Origin: Frigididesulfovibrio sp031553235
GTDB lineage: Bacteria > Desulfobacterota > Desulfovibrionia > Desulfovibrionales > Desulfovibrionaceae
Assembly (NCBI GenBank): GCA_031553235.1
Contig: JAVBLS010000057.1
Span: forward strand, 1 to 8,841
Direction: 5' to 3'
Length of the DNA stretch: 8,841 nt
The position numbers and the translations under genes are program-made. Under the pieces are notes generated by a model. The model was not told where the DNA came from, made no database searches, and worked only from the letters and a program-made list of their open reading frames with translations. This document shows, piece after piece, positions 6,248 through 8,841 of the stretch (positions are counted from its first letter, which is position 1; each line of letters begins with the position of its first letter).

Positions 6248-7162
6248 ATGGCGGAAACTGCTGTTTTTCGGTCGGTGGCCAGGGACTGGTGGGAGCGCTA
6301 CATGTTGCGCGGCAACGTCGAATACGCCGAGGAATCCTGGCGCCGGCTCGAACGCGAGGTCATGCCCAGGTTGGGTGACCGGCCGCTGAAAAAGATCGAC
6401 GCCCCGATGATCCTGGCCATTCTGCGGCGCATCGAAAAGCGCGGCGCGCTGGAGGCCGCGCGCAAGGTCAAAAGCCATGTCTCGCAAATCATGCGCTACG
6501 GCATCGCCTGTGGGCTGGTCTACAGCAACCCCGCCCGCGACCTGGGCTGGGCCCTGACCCCCAAAAAATCCAAGCCCAGGGCGGCGCTTACCGAGCCTCG
6601 GCAGATTGGGCTGCTGATCCGCGATATTGCCGCCTTCAAGTCTCGAAAAAGGCGACATTCACTGCAACTGGCCGCCCTGACCTTTGTCCGGCCCGGCGAG
6701 CTGTGCCAAGCGGAATGGAGCGAGATCGAATGGGACGCCGCCATCTGGCGCATCCCGGCGCATAAAATGAAAATGAAAAGGCCGCACATCGTTCCGCTCT
6801 CCCGGCAGGCCCTGGACGTGTTGCGCGAGCTGCAGGCGCTCACCGGGCGGGGCCGCTGGCTGTTTCCCTCCCGCTGGGACAAAACCCGCAACGAAAGCGG
6901 CGGGGTTCTGAACACGGCCCTGAAACGCCTGGGCTACGGCGCGGTCATGTCGGCGCACGGCTTTCGGGCCATGGCCGCATCCACACTTGCGGAAGCGGGC
7001 TGGGCAAGCGAAGTCATCGAGCGCCAACTCGCCCATGTCGACAAAAACCAGGTCAGAGCGGCCTACCAGCGCTCGGAATTGTTGCCCGAGCGCCGCAAGA
7101 TGATGCAGGCCTGGGCCGACTACCTGGATATGCGGTGTGCCTGGGCGATTTTGGGTAGATAG
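6248..7162 (+). CDS. Tyrosine recombinase, probable tail-fibre DNA invertase
   Basis: The protein has 304 residues. Residues ~5-95 form an all-helical core-binding (SAM-like) domain (FRSVARDWWERY, RLEREVMPRLGDRPL). Residues ~110-290 are the catalytic domain. The expected active-site set is present: Arg148 in TFVRPGEL, a Lys in HKMKMKRPH (173 or 175), His237 and Arg240 in AHGFR, His263 in QLAH, and the nucleophile Tyr273 in RAAYQRSE. The closest family by eye is P4-type integrases, which are usually ~400 residues and carry an N-terminal arm-binding (DUF4102) domain; that domain is absent here, as expected for an enzyme acting at simple inverted sites. The gene starts 50 nt from the right repeat, so inversion of the fibre tip is its most likely job. 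The alternative is that it is the prophage integrase, with its attachment site nearby. Recombinase identity is near certain; invertase role is likely. Confidence 0.9.
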   Translation: MAETAVFRSVARDWWERYMLRGNVEYAEESWRRLEREVMPRLGDRPLKKIDAPMILAILRRIEKRGALEAARKVKSHVSQIMRYGIACGLVYSNPARDLGWALTPKKSKPRAALTEPRQIGLLIRDIAAFKSRKRRHSLQLAALTFVRPGELCQAEWSEIEWDAAIWRIPAHKMKMKRPHIVPLSRQALDVLRELQALTGRGRWLFPSRWDKTRNESGGVLNTALKRLGYGAVMSAHGFRAMAASTLAEAGWASEVIERQLAHVDKNQVRAAYQRSELLPERRKMMQAWADYLDMRCAWAILGR

Positions 7163-7189
7163 CCTTTGTGGAGGATCTTCCGCTTCGGC

Positions 7190-7212
7190 CGGGGATTGTC
7201 CCGACTTTTTTT
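7190..7212 (+). terminator. Weak candidate terminator after the recombinase gene
   Basis: CGGG (7190-7193) can pair with CCCG (7200-7203), and a run of seven T follows at 7206-7212. The stem is short, so termination efficiency is doubtful; the T-run could simply belong to the AT-rich hicAB promoter region. Confidence 0.3.
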
Positions 7213-7234
7213 GCATAAAAAATACACAAAAAAC

Positions 7235-7263
7235 TTGATTTTATACACACAAGTGTGTATTTT
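7235..7263 (+). promoter_or_regulatory. Candidate sigma-70 promoter of hicAB
   Basis: TTGATT (7235-7240) and TATTTT (7258-7263) are spaced by 17 bp, in a strikingly AT-rich stretch (about 7205-7266) of an otherwise GC-rich window. Transcription would start near 7270, some 20 nt before hicA. The palindrome at 7243-7260 covers the spacer and the start of the -10, so a bound repressor would block polymerase. Confidence 0.5.
7243..7260. promoter_or_regulatory. Palindromic operator, probably bound by HicB
   Basis: ATACACAC-AA-GTGTGTAT is a perfect 8-2-8 palindrome. The half-site ATACACA also occurs at 7222-7228, exactly 21 bp (two helical turns) upstream in the same orientation, a spacing that suits cooperative binding on one face. 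HicB here has a ribbon-helix-helix domain, a fold that binds short palindromes. The palindrome is seen; the binding partner is inferred. Confidence 0.6.
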
Positions 7264-7291
7264 TAAGTCGTCAAGAGCGCAAGAGGAAGCA

Positions 7292-7483
7292 ATGACGGCG
7301 AAGGAAGTGATACAAAGGCTGAAGGCGGACGGCTGGTACGAGCTGCCGGGCAAAAAGACCGGGCACAAACAGTTCAAGCACCCCGGCAAGCCGGGCAAGA
7401 CCACGGTGGCCATGCACCCCGGCGACGTCTCCAAGTGGACGCTCAAGAAAATTGAAGAACAATCCGGGGTAAGCATGAAGTAA
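7292..7483 (+). CDS. hicA: HicA-type mRNA interferase toxin
   Basis: A 63-residue protein whose ATG follows GAGGA (7283-7287) at 4 nt; the in-frame upstream extension has no ribosome site and crosses the promoter. The layout is that of HicA: an N-terminal helix (TAKEVIQRLKADGWYEL), the GHKQFKHPGK segment with the likely catalytic His25, a beta strand (KTTVAMHPG), and a final helix (TLKKIEEQSGV). HicA toxins have a double-stranded-RNA-binding-like fold and cleave mRNA, halting translation until HicB is resupplied. Length is normal for the family. The antitoxin gene follows after 66 nt, in the classic toxin-first order. The active-site position has Gly-His (GH) preceded by Thr rather than the frequent Gly-Ser-His, which is a variation within the family. 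Confidence 0.9.
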   Translation: MTAKEVIQRLKADGWYELPGKKTGHKQFKHPGKPGKTTVAMHPGDVSKWTLKKIEEQSGVSMK

Positions 7484-7502
7484 GGGGGGAGGCCCCCCTT
7501 AC
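7480..7502 (+). terminator. GC-rich hairpin between hicA and hicB
   Basis: GTAAGGGGGG (7480-7489) and CCCCCCTTAC (7493-7502) pair perfectly over 10 bp with a 3-nt loop, AGG. The stem includes the hicA stop codon. No T-run follows, so it is more likely an attenuator, an RNA processing or stability element, or a device that sets the toxin:antitoxin ratio than a full terminator. Confidence 0.45.
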
Positions 7503-7549
7503 CCGGCCCCGCAAGATGAAGAGCCCCCCGAGGACGAAGAGGAGTTTTT

Positions 7550-7990
7550 ATGGAAATGCGCGCATACTATGCGGTGTTTGTACCCGAGGATAACGGCAAG
7601 GTGTCTGTCTGGTTCCCGGATGTACCCGGCTGCCAGACCTGGGGCGAGAATATGGAACACGCCTTTGCCCAGGCAATGGAGGCTCTGGAAGGTCACCTGG
7701 AGGCCCTGGCCGACGATGACGACCCCATTCCCGCGCCCTCGCACCACGACGCGGCCTGGGCCATGGTGCGCCGCGATTTTGAGAAAGAGGGCGAGGCGCA
7801 GCCCCTGGGCACCGTGCTGCAGCTCGTGCCCGTGCCGGACGTGCAGGAAAAGCCCGCCCGCGTGAACGTGTCGTTCCGCCGCTCCACCCTGAGCATGATC
7901 GACCGCAAGGCCGAGGCCGCCGGCATGACCCGCTCCGGCTTCCTCTCCAGAGCGGCCGAGGCCTTCCAGGTGGAGCGGCACGGGCGCTGA
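7550..7990 (+). CDS. hicB: HicB-type antitoxin with RHH DNA-binding domain
   Basis: A 146-residue protein starting 5 nt after AGGAG (7540-7544); the second Met at 7556 is a less well spaced alternative. Residues ~5-55 are the HicB domain (YYAVFVPEDNGKVSVWFPDV, PGCQTWGENMEHAFAQAMEA), a degenerate RNase H-like fold that masks HicA. Residues ~56-100 form an acidic to Pro-rich linker. Residues ~103-141 are a ribbon-helix-helix domain (RVNVSFRRSTLSMIDRKAEA, MTRSGFLSRAAEAF), which should repress the operon by binding the palindrome before hicA. It pairs with the hicA gene 66 nt upstream in the same transcript. The module probably stabilises the prophage or adds phage defence; that is inference. Confidence 0.9.
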   Translation: MEMRAYYAVFVPEDNGKVSVWFPDVPGCQTWGENMEHAFAQAMEALEGHLEALADDDDPIPAPSHHDAAWAMVRRDFEKEGEAQPLGTVLQLVPVPDVQEKPARVNVSFRRSTLSMIDRKAEAAGMTRSGFLSRAAEAFQVERHGR

Positions 7991-8115
7991 ATTGCCCGCT
8001 GCACACCGCCTGGCACATGACGATTACAGGCGGCGTGGTCGGTTTCGCCGGCGGCCGGCACTGCACCGGCAAGGCCGCCAAAAAGCGTTGGAATTTTTCA
8101 ACCGTACGATACAAA

Positions 8116-8152
8116 GGCAAGAACCCAGGACCTCCGGGGTTCTGCCGTTTTT
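8116..8152 (+). terminator. Rho-independent terminator after hicB
   Basis: GGCA (8116-8119) with GAACCC (8121-8126) pairs with GGGTTC (8137-8142) and TGCC (8143-8146), with one bulged A and an inner GG/CC pair around an ACCT loop; five T follow at 8148-8152. It ends the hicAB transcript. Read on the - strand it is preceded by five A and followed by a modest T-rich tract, so it may also serve the convergent regulator gene whose stop is at 8223. Confidence 0.75.
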
Positions 8153-8222
8153 ACCGCCGCCGCCACTCCCACGGCGCCGTCGCCGCCTCTGTCGCCGTCA
8201 CCAAAAAGTAAAACAACTTCTC

Positions 8223-8795
8223 CTATTCTTGCTGATCAGTTGCCCGCCGCGACAAAGGGACAGCAACTGTCGAACCACGGACAGACGTCGCAACGGGGGT
8301 CATAGCCTCGAAATTTATGCCTTCGTCGGACTCATCCCTTACGGTCCCGGCCGAGACCTGAGCAAGCAGCTGTTTCTGGAGTTCGATAAAATCATCCTTG
8401 CTTCTGGCCAGTTCCCGCAGGGTTTCGTTTTCCCGGCCATGCGCGCTGATCAGTTCCCGGAGCGTCGCGTTTTCCCTTTCATGCGCGGCTATCAGTTCCC
8501 GCAGCATCGCGTTTTCCCGCTCCGCCGACCCCGCACTCCCCCCCGGCGCGGCGGCCTGTTCCCGGGACCGCGCCTGTGAAAGCAGCATCTCCCCCTCGCC
8601 GAAGTACAGCCAGTCCCGGTTGATCTGGGGATATAGTTCCAGAATTCTCGACAGGGACGGGAACAGGTTTTCCTCCCTGGATTCATTCAGATACCCGTTG
8701 AGGGTGCGCTGCTGTATGCCGAGTTGCTGCGCCAGCTTTGTCTCCGACCCGGCGAACTCGACAGCTATTCGCCTGACCCGTTGATATAATCTCAT
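8223..8795 (-). CDS. CI-type HTH regulator with leucine-zipper-like repeats
   Basis: A 190-residue protein. Residues ~8-72 match the phage CI repressor HTH family (PF07022-type): SETKLAQQLGI and QQRTLNGYLNE form the helix-turn-helix, and INRDWLYFGEGEMLL is the family's typical closing motif. Residues 93-134 are three 14-residue repeats (RENAMLRELIAAHE, RENATLRELISAHG, RENETLRELARSKD) predicting a dimerising or oligomerising coiled coil that may run to ~146. The last ~45 residues look disordered. There is no S24/LexA-like self-cleavage domain, so induction must work differently from lambda CI. The ATG at 8793-8795 has a strong GAGGAGG (8810-8816) but 14 nt away, and no in-frame alternative start exists nearby. 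It is convergent with hicAB. It could be the prophage repressor or the first gene of a neighbouring element. Confidence 0.83.
   Translation of the reverse strand: MRLYQRVRRIAVEFAGSETKLAQQLGIQQRTLNGYLNESREENLFPSLSRILELYPQINRDWLYFGEGEMLLSQARSREQAAAPGGSAGSAERENAMLRELIAAHERENATLRELISAHGRENETLRELARSKDDFIELQKQLLAQVSAGTVRDESDEGINFEAMTPVATSVRGSTVAVPLSRRATDQQE
8394..8519 (-). repeat. Three 42-bp tandem repeats coding a 14-residue zipper unit
   Basis: Three consecutive 42-bp units encode R-E-N-x-x-L-R-E-L-x-x-x-x-x, two heptads each. On the + strand each contains CAGTTCCCG and GTTTTCCC at matching positions (for example from 8451 and 8493). The first two units on the coding strand are closest to each other. 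Such repeats can gain or lose units by slippage. Confidence 0.8.
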
Positions 8796-8841
8796 AAATG
8801 CTTTTCCCGCCTCCTCAAGAAAGAATGTGCTTGACTGTTAG

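Noticed and set aside
6198..6658. - strand open frame running into silent tip B from the antisense of the recombinase
   Set aside because: Only the part up to 6197 resembles the fibre. Beyond the repeat the frame is antisense to a recombinase with clear motifs and has no ribosome site, so it is not an independent fibre gene.
8017..8211. 64-codon + strand open frame after hicB
   Set aside because: No ribosome site, low-complexity basic sequence, and it runs through the strong terminator at 8116-8152.

Overview
The window looks like the late tail end of a prophage in a GC-rich bacterium. The base composition, the tail-protein types and the Shine-Dalgarno style are compatible with a Desulfovibrio-like sulfate reducer, but that host is an inference from protein style; no rRNA, tRNA or host housekeeping gene is present to confirm it.

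Positions 1-5953 (+ strand) are a tightly packed tail module: the 3' part of a P2 gpI-like tail protein, a small tail/baseplate-associated protein, a 1045-residue DUF4815-type tail protein, and a 353-residue tail fibre with a coiled-coil stalk and a variable C-terminal tip.

Positions 5683-6197 are the highlight: what appears to be a DNA-inversion cassette inside the tail fibre gene. Two perfect 40-bp inverted repeats (5683-5722 and 6158-6197) encode the same peptide, GVGGAHGDGVRNI, on opposite strands. Between them lie exactly 435 bp made of two alternative fibre tips, tail to tail: 76 codons read on + (expressed now) and 69 codons read on - (silent now). The two reading frames end in one shared palindrome, TCATGA, in which each frame's last Ser codon is the other's stop. 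Inversion would swap the fibre tip and keep the reading frame.

Positions 6248-7162 encode a 304-residue tyrosine recombinase starting 50 nt after the right repeat. It has the full catalytic set but lacks the N-terminal arm-binding domain usual in P4-type integrases. The natural reading is that it is the dedicated tail-fibre invertase, probably for host-range phase variation. Known Mu/P1-type fibre inversion uses serine invertases (Gin/Cin), so a tyrosine recombinase here is closer in principle to the R64 shufflon recombinase Rci.

Positions 7163-8222 hold a hicA-hicB toxin-antitoxin operon with an AT-rich promoter, a palindromic operator, a hairpin between the two genes and a rho-independent terminator. 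Convergent to it, 8223-8795 (- strand) encodes a CI-type helix-turn-helix regulator that carries three 14-residue leucine-zipper-like repeats in place of a LexA/S24-type peptidase domain.

Together the genes suggest a tail with a switchable adhesin, its switching enzyme, a stability (toxin-antitoxin) module and a regulator at or near the edge of the prophage or of a neighbouring element.
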